Source: Eublepharis macularius | Lineage: Eukaryota; Chordata; Lepidosauria; Squamata; Eublepharidae | Assembly (NCBI RefSeq): GCF_028583425.1 | Contig: NC_072801.1 | Span: 14,652,001 to 14,716,000 of the forward strand | DNA length: 64,000 nt | Direction of reading: 5' to 3' | Part shown: one piece after another, positions 40,601 to 55,600 of the stretch | Numbering within the stretch: the first letter of the stretch is position 1 | Layout of the letters: each line of letters starts with the position of its first letter | Program-made: the position numbers and the translations under genes | Notes under the pieces: generated by a model | Seen by the model: only the letters and a program-made list of their open reading frames with translations | Database searches by the model: none | What the model was told of the DNA's origin: nothing

Positions 40601-41762
40601 TTAGGCTACCCAAGACCTTCACTGTCTATTGCACAACCCTGGGTCCGTCTAACTCCAGAAGGCATTGCAACATTTAAGCCATGTGAGAACCTGTGATAGG
40701 TGAAGGAGGCTTTGAAACCTCATCTTGCTTAACCATTCACAGATTCGTGAGCCGTGCAAAAGTGCTGGACGGACAAGCCTGAGCTAGGAAAATCCTCTGC
40801 AGAATTCCTGGCTGACTAATGCCTTCATAAGTCGATACTACCAAACGACATCTTTTTAAACCACAGCAAAAACCACCTTTGGAATGACTCTTTAGCATGT
40901 GCGCAAACAAGTTTCCAAATGCAAAACCGGGAATAGGGACATGAATGGGCACGACTGGATACAGGCAACCCTCCCCCAAAGGAGGCAGCCATGGAATTCT
41001 TAGGAGAATTAAAACGATGCTGAACTGGACCTCACAGTTTTCTGGAAAGCAATAGTGCATCACATCGCTATCTTTTTAAAAAAATGCCTTTGATCCAATC
41101 CAGACCCACAGCGGGAAACCTGGTCAGTTGAATATATCCTTCTTCTTCCTGTTTACACGGCCGAGGAGGAGGCAACTCGTGAAAGACGAGGATCAGCCAG
41201 ACAGGTACATGGACGGAGACGTTTTCTTGCGCAGACAGACACAGCCAGACGTACATGTGCATTGTCAGTACCCCACACAGAGGCATGTAGAAGCCAGTGA
41301 TATAGACACCAATCCAGTGGGAATTCCAGAGGGACGGATAAACCAGTACTGTAGCGTACAATATGCTAAGTACCGAGTCACAGAACCAAGAGTTCATTCT
41401 TTCCATGATGATGAGACCACCACCTCTCTGTTGGCTTCAAAGTGACGGGAGAGCTAGCAAAATGTATGGGTTGCCTCAGAAGGCGGTTACTTCACTGTCA
41501 CTTCCTGTGCCTCTCACATGCAGACATACACCCTATCACACAAACAGACACGCCCCCATGCACGCTCTTCCTCTTGTTCCCGGAACCGTGACTGGCAAGG
41601 GTTTCTCCACCTAGCCCCTGCCGCCCGGAGAGAATGTCCATCTTCTTCTGCTTTGTTGAAGACATGGTTGATAATATAAATTACTGTCTCTATGTATACT
41701 ATATATAAGCAGCAGGTCAGTCCTGCAAAGCAGGCGGAGGCCTCGCCCCCTCCAGCCCTGCC
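37665..41762. other. Intergenic DNA between MCRIP2 and ABCA3
   Basis: I see no gene and no named repeat except a G-run at 39379-39393 and a T-run at 39699-39716. The part next to 41763 must include the ABCA3 3' UTR (minus strand), whose end I cannot place. Confidence 0.4.
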
Positions 41763-41894
41763 TCATTTCCCTCGGTCTTCTGTGTAGTGCTGAAAACGAG
41801 TGAAGCTCATGAAGACTTGCTCCAAGGAGATTTGGCTGACGGAATAATCCTCCACATGGTACTTCTCTTTGGCTTTCTCCAGTGCCCCGAACAC
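41763..41894 (-). CDS. ABCA3: ABCA3 terminal coding exon
   Basis: Acceptor CCCCAG|GTG; ends at TGA (41763-41765). Encodes [31 protein letters not shown] and a tail ending EDRGK. No convincing poly(A) signal is visible within 500 bp; AATAAA on the minus strand near 39748-39753 is a distant candidate. Confidence 0.94.
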   Translation of the reverse strand: MFGALEKAKEKYHVEDYSVSQISLEQVFMSFTRFQHYTEDRGK

Positions 41895-44800
41895 CTGGGG
41901 ATCGTGTCAGACAAGAATATACCAAGGTTAGAAGTCTCTGTTCAACGGGATGAGGAAAGATGCTCTTTTCCCGAGTGGCGTTTTTTAAAAAATGAAAGAA
42001 ACCACTCACTAAATATTCCAGGCCTTTCCCCTCTTCCTCGCAGCTCAAGTCACATTCATGCAGCTATTATTTCCTTGAGGCAATCAACATACACAGCCCA
42101 ATTCCAGAGAGTCGTAAGCAAAAGAATGATGGCTGCAATTCAGTGGTTAGATTAGTGGGTCAAAAATCTGTTAATCAACTAGACTAAAGGCTGCAATTCT
42201 AAGTACGTTTACTTGGAAAGACGTTCCACAGAAATCAGTGGGGTCTACTTCTGAGAACGTATGCTTACTATTGCCTTGCACAATGTCTTAACTGTTTTTT
42301 TCACATAAGCAAGTATGAAACTAGGTGGCAGGAACCATCTTAGCGATCACCTCCCCCTTGCAAACAGGCATTCCCTCTGCAGAGGCACTCCCTCCCAAGC
42401 TGTGGTGGAATAATCCAACCCCCTGTTATGTTCTGCCCAGAACAGCAGCGGTAATACAAAGAATACACAACTGAGAGAACCCTGCAACCGTGGCTGTGGT
42501 TTGCTTCTTTGCCACCAGGCTGGTCTACATTCCAGCTACTCCTTACCTGTGCCCAGCTGAGATTCTTATTGGTCAGGTGATAATGGACCATGCCTTGGTG
42601 TTCGTGCTTCAGGACACTCCCTAGAAGAGGATGAAGAAACAAACATTTGCTAAGAAGCTTTTGAGCCTCCCCGACACAGAGCTAACTAATAAGCTCCCGT
42701 TAGGTGCCGATCCCCAGATCACGTTGGCTAGTGCCAGATTTTTAGCCGCGGCTTGTAGAATCCGCAGGGAATGTGCAAAGGAGTAACATCTGCTTTTATT
42801 TCTAACCCTGAAAGCCCACACTTTTGTGTTTATATTGCCAAGTTTTTATATAATTATAATATATTTATATAATTATTTTTACAAAGTGGTGTATTTTGTG
42901 TATGATACTCACTTATGTTTTTATAGGTCTGTACTGGTTATTAACTGTAAATAAATAATCTGAGATGCCAAACATTTGCAAAGTTGGTTGGCAGCAAAGG
43001 CAAATGAAGAAGCTCAGATATTTTAAATTAAAAGTCGACACACTGGCAAAGACCAGTCTGTGGTTTCAGAGACAAATGTGGCTCAGTATAGAACCAAATA
43101 TAGCTGTTTTAAATAAATAATGAAATCTTTAAATTAAAATCTATTGGAAGGGAAGGTGGGATTGAAGAATAATGGCTATGTGAAAATGAATGACAGGCAC
43201 AGATGTTTATGGGGTGAAGAGGCTTCTTAGAAACACTTTACAGAAAGAAAAAAATCTGGAGGTGAACAGCTGCAAACTATTCACAGATTTATGCCAGTGT
43301 ACTAAAATAACATTGGGGGGGTGCTCCTGCATGTATTTATTGTTTATTGCAAGACCTCATGTGTGCTACTTCCTAATAATGGACTCACAACCACTCATGT
43401 TTGGGCTGTGGAAACCGTATGGGTTATTATAAAAAATAATAACAACAATTGGTTTATATACCACCCTTCAGGACAACTTAACACTCACTCAGAACGGTTT
43501 ACAAAGTATGTTATTATTATCCCCACAACAACCACCCTGTGGGGTGGGTGGGGCTAAGAGAGCTCGGAAAGAGCTGTGACTGACCCAAGGTAACCCAGCT
43601 GGCTTCAAGCGCAGGAGTGGGAAATCAAACCTGGTTCTCCAGATGAGAGTCCTGCTGCTCTTAACCACTACACCAAACATGACAGTTATCAGTAACGTTA
43701 AGGTGTATATTTTCAGTTACGCCAATAGGTTTTCTTCTACCATCCCTTTGTTGATCTCTCAATCTGAATTTAGAGGTCCCTTGGCTTCTGTGGCAACTCC
43801 AAGATTAATAAGATTAATACTGCCGTCCTAAGCAGAATCACTAAAGCAGAGATTTCAGTGGTTTTAGAAGGTTGATCAGGACGTCAATGTTAATGTGGTA
43901 TACACTGACTATTATACAAACCAAGTGGCAAAATATAAACAGAGAAACAGCGGAAAACAAACTGTTGCCAAGGCCACAATCTGTAAGAGATCCACCCCCG
44001 TAATATTTCTTTGATAAACAAAAATGTCTAGAAAATAAGGAGGGTGACGTTTCTGAATGACAGTAACGGGCAGAAATGGAATCCTCCCAGCTGTACTTTC
44101 TGAGTGCTGACCCACTGTCCACACGCCAGAAGTACTGAGAGCAGACACAAACGAAGAAAGGCGATGTGTCAAAAGGTTCTCCCACTCACGCGACGAGAGG
44201 AAAAAATGGCACCCAGCACGGGCTCTGTGGCACCATGCCAACCTACCTGGGAAAGTTTTCTCCACAAACGTCTTGAAGGCCAGCAGGTTGTCCTCCTCCT
44301 CGCTTTGGGTTTTGGCCAGCAGGGTGTAGCCACTGCCAAACTTGCTCTTCAGGTGCTGAGGGCTGCCCAGGCATTTGAACTGCCCATTCACCATGATGGC
44401 CAGCCGAGTGCACAAGGCCTCACATTCCTCCATGCTGTGGGGAACAGACAAGAGGCAGGTCACAGAAGGGGAAAGGAGACAGAAATGGTGGGAGGTCTGG
44501 ACCTGCTAAGCATCCAGCAAGGTTTGCTAAGTCGCAGGCCTTCAGAGCCAGTACTGGGATTCAAAGAGGTTTCAAAGCACCGTGATAAAATGGGCACCAC
44601 CTCAATGATCCAGATACCTTAATATGGCACGTTTCTCGGTTCCCTCGAGGACAGAGGCCTTGGAATTGTGTGCTCAACACACACAGCCAGGGCTTTTTTT
44701 CAGCTGGAATGTGGTGGAACGGCACCTCTTGAAAATAGTCACATGGCCGGTGGCCCCGCCCCCTGATCTCCAGACAGAGGGGAGTTTAGATTGCCCCCCG

Positions 44801-47800
44801 GAGGGCAATCCGGAGGGCAATCTAAACTCCCCTCTGTCTGGAGATTAGGGGCGGGGCCACCGGCCATGTGACATTTCCACCAAGGGCGATTTAAACTTTA
44901 AAAACCTCCCCCCTTGTTCCAGCTGACCCAAAGTGACGTCATTGTGCGGTCCTGAGTTCCACCACCTCTTTTCCCAGAAAAAAAGCCCTGCACACAGCAG
45001 TTCTGCTATCCACAAGCCTTATTTCAGGAATGGGAATAAATTACTCAAAGTTTCTTTGCAGGTTTAATTATGCCAGGAGCTGACACAACACGAAGACTTA
45101 AGGGCTGAGCTGTGACTTGGGAGGGACTAGAAGCTTATCTCAGCCACAAAGTCCCTTGGTGGCATTAGGCATGCCCACTGTCTCCGTCTTGACTTCTAGC
45201 TTCTCACTCTGCCATACAGGGATAATATTGACCTTCCTTAAAGGGCTGTCGCAATTATTTACAAAACAGCTAACATACATGAAGCACTTTCTGTGTTCAA
45301 AGCGCTATATAAATGCGACTGTCCTTACATAAGTCATAGCACTACTTTCCATTTGTAAATATTGATAATGTAAATTCCATTTGTAAATATTGATAATGTT
45401 TTGTTTTGTGCTCTTTGAAAGGACCAAATGCAAGAGCTTTCTGCAGTGGACTTCCAATAGAGGGAACAGAATCTGTAGGATGTCGCAAAAGCACCATGGG
45501 TTTATGGATCTGAACTTTGGAACGATGGAGAACTACCGATAATCAAGGAATCACATCTACTGGCTGCTGGCAGGTCCACCGGCCTTTCGGCCTCCAGATC
45601 TACTGATGGAGAAACCACTAAGCTTTCGAGCACAAAATTGGAATGAAGCAGGAGAACTCCTCTCCCTCATTAATACAGGACTTTTAATTTGCAGCCCTTG
45701 GGGTTTTGTTCACTCTCAAAACAAGCCTGAAAGATAATTTATCCCCAGTTTGCAGAGAGGGAGATCGAAACTAAGGTTGGTTGTGGGGAGACACCCCTAA
45801 GCATCTGTGTCAATTTGACCATCTTTTTGGCTACACTGAAATATTCCATGAAATTGAGCACGCCATTGTCTAGGTGGAAGCTTACTTTTAAAATTTCAGT
45901 CTGATAGTATTTGTTAACACAGGCCCTAGTGATCCATAGAGCTGCAGGTCAAACCAGCAGCAGATCAAAGCTCCTCCTACTGGCCACCTGCTATAAATGC
46001 AAGCAACTGCAAACTGGCTCAGCGGGCCTCACCGCCTGCCTCCTTGCTCTGCTCCCACTAGCCCAAAGACAGGAAAGATGTCCCAACCTGTGGGAAGTGA
46101 TGATGATGGATTTCCCACACTCCCGGGTCCTGGTGACCGCATCCCACAGCAGGCGCCTGGCCACGGGGTCCATACCCGTGGAGGGCTCGTCCAGGAAGAT
46201 GACAGGGGGCCCACCAATCAGGGCGATTCCAGCACTCAATTTCCGCTTGTTGCCACCACTGTGGAGGGGAAAAGGTAGCCATGAAAAAGCTGTTTTCTGG
46301 AAAGGGGTTGGGGGGAAGAAGATGACGAGTTTTGCCCATCTTGTATGAAATCATTAAGCAACATTTGGGTGAACACTGCAGGCAGGGCTTTTTTTCTGGG
46401 AAAAGAGGTGGTGGAACTCAGTGGGTTGCCCTCGGAGAAAATGGTCACATGGCTGGTGGCCCCGCCCCCTGATCTGCAGACAGAGGGGAGTTGAGATTGC
46501 CCTCCGTGCCGCTAAGCGGCAATCTCAACTCCCCTCTGTCTGGAGATCAGCGGGCGGGGCCACCAGCCATGTGACCGTTTTCAAGAGGTTCCGGAACTCC
46601 GTTCCGCCGCGTTCCAGCTGAAAAAAAAGCCCTGACTGCAGGCCCTCTTGATGACGAGGACCGGTCATGGCCCATTGAACTCCTCAGCAACAATAGACTC
46701 TAAAATCTTCGCACAGCGATTCTCTAGCAACCAGGCTAGAGCGAATGCCAAAATGGTTCAGTGTCCTGGAGAGACCTAATGGAGAGATCTAATGTGGGCC
46801 TTGCTATGGGGGTAAGGTGAGACGGCCGATACATTTTGCGTACAGTTAAGGAAAGCATAGCGACAAACATCAAGCAAGAAGTCCCATGCACGAGCCTCAC
46901 AAAAATAACCACAGGACGCCCTTCCTGGCGTATTGTATCCTTCTGCTCATTTCATTTTCATTTCGTTTACTGAACTTCTAGCCCGCCCTTCCCATAAGCG
47001 GGCTCCGGGTGAGTTACAACAATTTCAATACATATTAAAATCACAAGAAAAATGACAGCATCAGTTATAATAAAAACACAGTTCCACAACAGCGACTTAG
47101 TGCAGCCCACTCCTGTCAGGAGTGCACAGGGGTGGGGAATGAGAGGAAGCTATTATTTCCGCCCCCACTACAACTCATATGAGGGGCCAAGGTACTATAC
47201 CGCCCACCTGGTAAGAGACTAGCAGGGAGGCTCCCAGATGGATACAAGACTGGCCTCAACCATATGCCTGGTGGAACAACTCAATCTTGCCGCCCCGCCA
47301 AAAGAATAATATATCTTGGTGAGCCCGTATATCTAGAGTTCTACCAGGTTGGAGCCAGGACCAAAAAGGCCATGGCTCTGGTCATGGCTAGTCTAGCCTC
47401 CCTGGGGCCAGGGGCCAGCAGATGTTTGTCAGCTGATCTAAGTGCTCTCTGGGGTACACATGGCAAGAGGCAGTCCCTCCTGATCACTGGTAGGAGGGGT
47501 GGGGGTGCAATTTGAATTCCCCACCACAGGCACCAAAATGTCTGCAGGCAGCTCTGTTGGAGGTCTCCAGCCACCTGTGATGTGGTACGTGTAGCAATTT
47601 GGGCCAGTCAGGGAAGAAGCCACGTTACCCGCATCCGAGGTCCTGCATTAACACAGAGGTTGCCCTCTGGATCTGGGCTTGGCTCCAGCATCTCCTACAT
47701 CACCCGTGAAAATGACCAAACAGCACTGTGGCATTCCCACCTCACCTGTATGTTCGGACAAGCTTGTCCGCGTGTGCTTCCAAAAGCAGGCCTCGAAGCA

Positions 47801-49649
47801 TGTTCTCCACACAGCTGCCGATGTAGCGCTCAGGGATGCCCCGCAGCCGGGCATACATACTCAAGGTCTCCCTCCCTGTCATGTGATCCAAAAGAGCATC
47901 AAACTGAGGGCAGTAGCCAATCCGCTGCTGGACCTGAACCCAACGGCAAACCAGAGAAACTCAGTCAGCAGCCACCCTTCTGATCAAAACCTCTCCTAGT
48001 CAGAAAAGCTTGCAATCTGCAGTGGCAGTGGGGCAGCCAGGCTGGCTTTTTACTGGTGAGCCTAATGTTTACAAAGAGCACAGTATAGGGTAGAGGGGGA
48101 ACGGAGTTCTCCCCGTGCCTAGCTTTACTTACCCACACTCAGCCATGCCAGGTACTTCTGAACATATGCAGCTGACTTAGACCAAGTCAGCCCAGGGTCT
48201 GTGCAGCTTAGTACTATCTCCTCTGGTTGGCTGTGAGCCAAGCTACAAGTGACGCCTGACACAGGTTGGACACTTGTCAGCTTCCCCCAAGTTTTGATGG
48301 GAAATGTAGGCATTCTGGTCTTGCAGCTTGACTCTCTGACTGTTGTCCAATGGACTTTTCAACTGTCACTTGTCCAACATTCCGCAAAACTGCCTACATT
48401 CCCCATCAAAACTTGAGGGAAGCTGACAAGTGTCCAACCTGTGTCAGGCGTCACTTGTAGCTTGGCTCTGTGGCTTTCCAGGAACTCAGGCAGAGAAAGG
48501 TCTTTCCCAGAATCTGCTAATTTAAGATCCTTTAACTGGAGATGCCAGGGACTGAGTCTCTTCTGCATGCAAGCCAGGAGCTCTACCACTGATTCACAGT
48601 CTCCCCCTTATTCTGACGGAGACCAGCAACACATATTTTTCCAGGATTTCCCTGGATCAGGTCACAGATGCATTCTGGGAGTTCCATGTTCCCCAGGCGT
48701 GCAGGGGCATGACTCAGATGAGGACTGCGGTATGCAAGAAGAAAGGGGCTTACACACACACCCCTCTCATCTTCCTGAAATGAAATGGCGTATGTGCCCC
48801 ATGAGGGGCTGCATGTATACTGCTGTGGCTTCATGTCACTTTCCAGCAAAAAGAGCATTTGCTATCCGCCTCCCTTCTGCAGGGAGGGGTACAAACGGGC
48901 AGGGCTAGACCAGAGAAAGGATAATGCAAATCAGTGGCAGAATTCTGATGATTTTTTTAAAAGGACAGCTGAGTTCGTTACCTTTTTGATATTGGCCAAA
49001 ATGCTGTGGCCGTCGACATAAGCGTCTCCTGATGTGATGCTCTCATCCCCTGTCAGCATCTTAAAAGTAGTGGTTTTGCCTGCCCCATTGAAGCCAAGGA
49101 GGCCAAAGCACTCGCCCTTGTTGACGGCCAAGGAGATTCGGTCCACAGCTAGCCGCGAATCCCTGCTGCTATACACCTGGAAGAGCAAAAGCGAAATGCA
49201 TGATGGTGCATTGCACCAACCGGGACTACCTGTGGTACCTGTGGGATCTCTGTGGTAGCTCATGGAGCTGGGTCAAGCCTCAGACCCTTTTGAATGGTGC
49301 TTGAGTCAAGTCCTCCCTGAATTCCTGACATCAAGCTCCTTCTTCTGTGTATTAGGCTTTTTACCACATTGTTCTCTGTTGACTAATGCTGCTCCTAGAA
49401 TTGCTTATGTTCTGTTTCAGCATTTCTTCAATTTTGTATTGGATTTTTGCTAATGTCATGTCTTGTAAACTTGCATTCATTTGTCCTATGGCATTGTCTA
49501 TTGAAAAGTCCTTGATATTAATTGTACTAATCTCACTCTATGTAATCCACCTTGCGTCTCGATGAGAAAGGCAGACTATAAAAGACAAATAAATAAATTC
49601 GTTTCTCATTTTTGCAATGCACCTTTAATCTCAATGAGAAAGGCAGACT

Positions 49650-49690
<41 letters not shown>

Positions 49691-52600
49691 GTAAGTAAGT
49701 AAAAACTGCCTCCATCCTGTGCCTTCATCAGCTATACTTCAAAACCTCTGATCAACAGAGCAGGACTCGCTGGCCCTTTCCACCTATTTCATGATGATGC
49801 TGCAGCAAATGGCTGCACTGAGTGATGGAGAGACTAAACTGGGAACCAGGACAGCCCCAGTCAAGTCTTGCCCTTTTCATGAACTCGCTTTGGCAAGCTG
49901 CTACACTTTTTGCAGCTTCAGCCTCCTGTCTGCAGTACAGGGATATTAGCAACGTTGACCTACTTATTTGGTAGGATTACTGAGATCATATGAGGAAACC
50001 ACTCTATGGACGTTCAGTGGAACCGCCGTCATTGGCCACATGTTAAATTCAACCACGGCAAATAGCTTAAAGGGAAACCTGCTGCAATGGAAATATTTTA
50101 TCTGTGCCTCATTAAAGCATTAACCTGTCCAGTTCTCAATATTATATCTCAAATTCTGGAGAGCTCAGAAGCCTCAGATAACACCTAAAAGCAGAATTCT
50201 CTCTGTTATAGAAGCTGCCTCTTAGTACAGTTTGTTTTAGTGTGAGTTCTCTTTGTTAACCCTTTCTATCGAGGCACATAGAGACTTCTTTTATTTAAAG
50301 TTTAATCCTTATTCTTTATTGAAATAAAATTAGTATTTTTAATAAAGTCAAATACTAAAATACAAAAGGTTTATTAAGATGAAACCACCAACTGATGAAC
50401 ATATGCATGCAATCAAAAGTAAATCTCTTAATATCTGAGATGGAATGCAATTTAAAGAAAGGTTTCCACAGTGCAGCACTCAGAGATGGAGCTAAAAACT
50501 GCCTGGAATGAGAGCTTGATTGACAGGCTGTTTCCCCCCTCTCTCTGATTGGCTAGTCAGAATCAGCTTCAGGATGACAGTTGGTGCTGACAGGATTTTG
50601 AATGAGCAGTTGAGAGCTGAGTGTGTGAGAGAGTCTGACAAGGAGAGTCAGACAGGTAACTCTCTGAAGTGAGGGAAAAGAAAACATTTGGCCTAAATGT
50701 AACAACACTGTCTTAAAGGAAAACTTATAGTTAATAGTTCCTAGTATCAAAGCCAGCACAATTTGAAAAACCCATTTACACAGCCAAGATAGAACTGGGT
50801 GTGTTTTTAGCAGAGTGAATGGGTTGTAAGTGATGACTTCCATTGAAGCCAAATAGATAGGGTTATGTTATCTTAGGTGAAGAAGATTGATTCCTGACCA
50901 GTGTCTAGAAGGGGGTCTGGCTCTAAGGAGGACCCTGGTTCTGTTCTAAAGGGAAAACAGTGTTGAACTAACGTGCGGAAACCTGAGTAGTAAAGGGAAA
51001 TCTGTGGAGAAACATTGTTGCTTTAACCAAAGTATTAGGCAAAATGCTTCTCACTCTTAAGGATTGTAAACATTGAAACTAAGCTGCAAGAAAACTATTT
51101 TGCCTATTACTTTTGAAGTATTCTGTTCTACCAACAAATTTCACCTCAGCAATTTCATCCCGACTGCCTACATTCCATCCCTGCCTGTTTAATAAAGTTG
51201 CTGTTTCTTTTGAGAGTTAGCTTCCAGTGCCATTTCATACAAAGAAGAAGAGGGCTCCTGCTTTTTCCCTATCAAGTTTCTGGGCTGGGCTAAAATAAAA
51301 AAATATAACTGCTTATCACAGTGGGTCAAAACGAACTATAAAGTCACCACAAATACATGCTACTTGAGGCTGCTCAGCTACAGGAAGCAAACTTGGATTT
51401 TGGTGGGAAAATCTGCCTCCAAGTAGGGGAGTGAGGGAGCGTCCGTCATAATATCTCTCAATTAAAGCTAGTAATGATTTAAAACCAAATCATATTCAAG
51501 TCTACTATGAAATGCACTGGATTCTCAATAAACACACAGAGACAAATATTTCTCATCAAAAAATCTTCTACATGAGAGCTGCTTTGTCAAAACCCGAACT
51601 TCTTATCTGGGTGGCATCTTTTATACTAATTAATATGTGCTATCTATAAAGACGTATCAAAGATCATTTACATGTGACAATAACATAAAAATATGACTGG
51701 TCTTAGATTTAGCTGATTCTTCATATTTTCAATAATCTGATGTTTTACTAAATCTAAGCATGACATTATTGTACAGCTGCATGATAAGTTTTATAAACTT
51801 TAAAAGCTGTCAAAAGTGAGTAGATTATTAGTGGTCCATTCTAGCCATTAAAGAACCATTAATTCACCATTTGCCAACTATTTTTAATGGTTGTCAAAAG
51901 ATAAAGGAACAGCTGTGTATTACACAACCTGCTCACAAGCTACAGTGAAGTTCACACAAAGGTCACTAGAATTTATGCATATAATTGGAGTATATTGCAA
52001 TTTAATCTATATTTCCGCTACACTACCAACTAAAGAGCAGGTTGCCTGGAGGTAATCAAAGGTGACTAGGCAAGCACCTGCATCAAACCACATTCAAGAT
52101 GCCAGCACCTCGGGCAGACTGGTGTTACTGAATGAATTCAGTGCAATGTCATACTTTCATTTTCAGTGTAAGAAATTGAGGTCTGTTGTGCTATGCATGT
52201 GTAGGTGCAGTTTGGTGTAGTGGTTAAGAGCACGGGACTCTAACCTGGAGAGCCGGGTTTGATTCCCCACTCCTCCACTTGAAGCCAGCTGGGTGACCTT
52301 GGGCTAGTCACAGCTCTCTGGAGCTCTCTCAGCCCCACCCACCTCACAGGCTGAATATTGTTGTGGGGATAATAATGACATACTTTGTAAACTGCTCTGA
52401 GTGGGCATTAAGTTGTCCTGAAGGACGGTATATAAATTGAATGTTATTATTCGGTTTGAATCCCTTCCTTGTCCCAGGTTTTGTTTGTCAGTAAAGCAAA
52501 CCAGAAATGCCAAAACAAACAAACAAATAAGACTTTGGCTCACCTTGGTAAGTTCTTTGATGACCAGAGGACTGTTCAATGATGAAAGCGCTTCTGGCGG

Positions 52601-55600
52601 TGACTCCAAGACCTTCTTTCTTTCATCAGCAACATCCCGATCTTCTGGCAGCACAGGAACTTTGTTCAGCAGGAGCACCTATTATGGGAAAAGGGCAACA
52701 GACAGCAAAGGAGCATCGATCAGCTAACGTACATCTTCTGTCAGAGCCCAGCAATTTAATGCAAATAGCTACAATGTCGCTAATAGCTGGAAATCTCACG
52801 TTTTAGCTGGATTGGCTGAGAAACAAAGAAGTGCCCTTGATTTTTTTTTTTACATTTGTAACATTAATGATCATTTTCCTTTTTTTAAAAAAGGTATCCC
52901 TTCTCCTCTTACATATGGGACGCAATGCATCTTCTAAGGTGGAGACCTGCTACAAGGCATACATGCATCATATGAAAACTAACCGACAAGAGAGAGAATT
53001 GCAGTAAACAGTAACAGTGCAGCAAAAAACCCACGAGTACTTACTAAGTATTCTCTTAAGTAGTAACAATGAATACAATTCCTATGGCAATTCTTAAATA
53101 TTTTACTGTCCTGTCAACAATGCACTGTTTAAACACTTCTGTTATAATAAACGTATATTTAACTGTATTTCCAAAGTAGCTCTATGTACTAAAAGGAGAG
53201 TCGATTCTTAAAGTGCTTCAGTGTGATCAATAAAGTGCTAGTGCTAAAGTGCTGATCCCAAATGGGATAACATATTGAACGAGAAATTCGTAAAGTGCAG
53301 ACATATGAATAGCACCCTTCAGTGGTAAGTATCCTCAAAATACTTTTTATCAAATTTATCAGCAAAGGTCAAAGTTCATAAGCTCTATAATTCAAAGTTC
53401 GGAAGTGCTATATCTCAATAGTAACAGAGAGTTCATAAATCTTGACTCGATGATTCTCATGGAGTGGCTATGAACAATCTTGAATCCTCTAACGGATTAT
53501 CTAGATCCTTATTGGCCCGTTTCAAAATAATCTTTTTCAAAGAGTCACAGTCAATACATCCTCAAGGTCTTTCAGGTATTACAGAACTGGTTGTTCCCTT
53601 ATTCAATCTCACATATGAAAACAAAGCAATGTCTTCATCACGAAGATCTGATTTATCGATGAATCAACTGACCAATTGCAAGCTCACACTAGGAATTAGT
53701 TATCCAATTAACCATTCTTTCATTGGATGAGAGGCATAATAAATTGTATCAATTTTACAAAATTTATCCAGAACCCCAAATTCTGAATCTCTTTTTTGGG
53801 GGGTGCTAATTAAACAACTTTTGATTCAAAGTAAAGTATGCCTAAGTCCTTGATTTCAATGGGATTAGGGACATATAAGTGTGCATAGGGTCAGACATGC
53901 AGGGTTTTGCAGGCCAGTGTTCACATTCAGGACAATATGGTTTGAACCAAACCAAAATTCAAACCAAAACTCTGTGTCAAATTCTGCAACAAGATCAGCT
54001 AAATTCCGCAACCCGTGAACATCATTTTAATTTTCATGATATCTCTCATTTTGCATAATTGCATCCAGTGCCTTCCCAAGCAGGGTTATACCCTTCTAAG
54101 TCCAACAAAGTCCTTAGATGGGCACAACTCAGCTGAGTGCTGCACTGTCATTCTCTAGCTTTTCAACCATTTTTCCTCATGGATTTGCAAGTGACAGAGA
54201 GGACCAGCCCCACCTTATGGCCAGGTGAAAATTCTGAACACATGAAACTGCCTTATACTGAATCAGACCATCGGTCCATTAAGGTCAGTATAGTCTACTT
54301 AGACTGACAGCGACTCTCCAGGGTCTCAGGCAGAGGTCTTTCACATCACCTACTGGCTAATCCTTTTAACTGAAGATGCTGAGGATTGATGCTAGAACCT
54401 TCCATATGCCAAGCAGATGCTCTACCACTGAGCCACAGTGTAATTCCCCATGTACTTATCTAATCTTATCTCCCAAACTAAACAGCTGCTCGACAGCTTC
54501 AAGCCCATCTTTGCATCTGTAAGGACCAGACACTTGGCTTTTTAAAAATTGTGAAAACAGAAATGCACCCTGAATATTACACCTGGGCCCTTTTCACACT
54601 GCTTACCTGCTGCTGGAACGTGGCGAAATATCGCGCAAAACCCACGGAAGATAGCGTCTTCTTGCGAGAGTTTTGCGCGATGTTGTGCAAAACTCTCGCG
54701 AGAAGATGCTATCTTCCGCGGGTTTTGCGCGATATTTCGTGACGTTCCGGAAGCAGGTAAGCAGTGTGAAAAGGGCCCTGGTAACACATTCTGGGCTGCA
54801 GCAGAATCAGGAGATACACGCAGTCCAGATACACAGGGAGAAACTGAGCTTACTGTTTTCTTGGCTAGGAAAAAGCATCTTCCTTCCATTCATGTACTGC
54901 ATTTTTTTAATCCCACCCTTCTTCCAAGGGATTTCCGCAAAGAATGCTACAGAGGAGTGCAGGAAGCAGAACAGACCTCAGGCTGCATTTTTACTGTATC
55001 CACAGAGAGTCCCTACAAGTATGTGGGCTGCACCAAGCTCACCCATTTCCGCCGTCGGCACATGCCACAGACAACAGTTCTCACTCTCCAAAGAAGGTTG
55101 GTCTCAATGAGGAAGAGGAGGAGGAGAAAGCAGAGGCCTTGAACAGCCATGGAGGTCAAGTACTTGCCAATCCCGGGGCTCTCCCACGCAAAATAGTTGT
55201 TTTGGAAACTAATATCTGGGAGAGAGAAAAAAAAGAGAGGTCAATTCATGAATAGCATTGTCGCACAGTAAGGATTAGGGCAGGACCCACCCAGAACTAA
55301 GCACTTTTAATTCAGGCTGAGTTCAGCAGGAGTTAAGTATTTTAACCAGGGCTCATTTCGAGGGGGAATGCGCAGGAACGCAGTTCCAGCAGTTCCCCAA
55401 AGAGGTCACATGTCAGGTGCCCCTGCCCACCTGACTCTCGGCCACTTTGGGCCTGTTTCGGCCTGGATTGGGGCTGAAGGCCCGGACAGGGCCTCTGACG
55501 GGTGCTGGATCACTCTCCTGCTCAGCAGTGGCCCGATCCTGACCATTTTGGGCCCCTTTTGGCCATTTTCAGCCCCTTTTTTGCCATTTTTGGCCCAATT

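Noticed and set aside
52207-52450. tRNA gene from the head of the CORE-SINE
   Set aside because: A and B boxes are present but no complete cloverleaf or terminator; the SINE body follows and two other copies exist.
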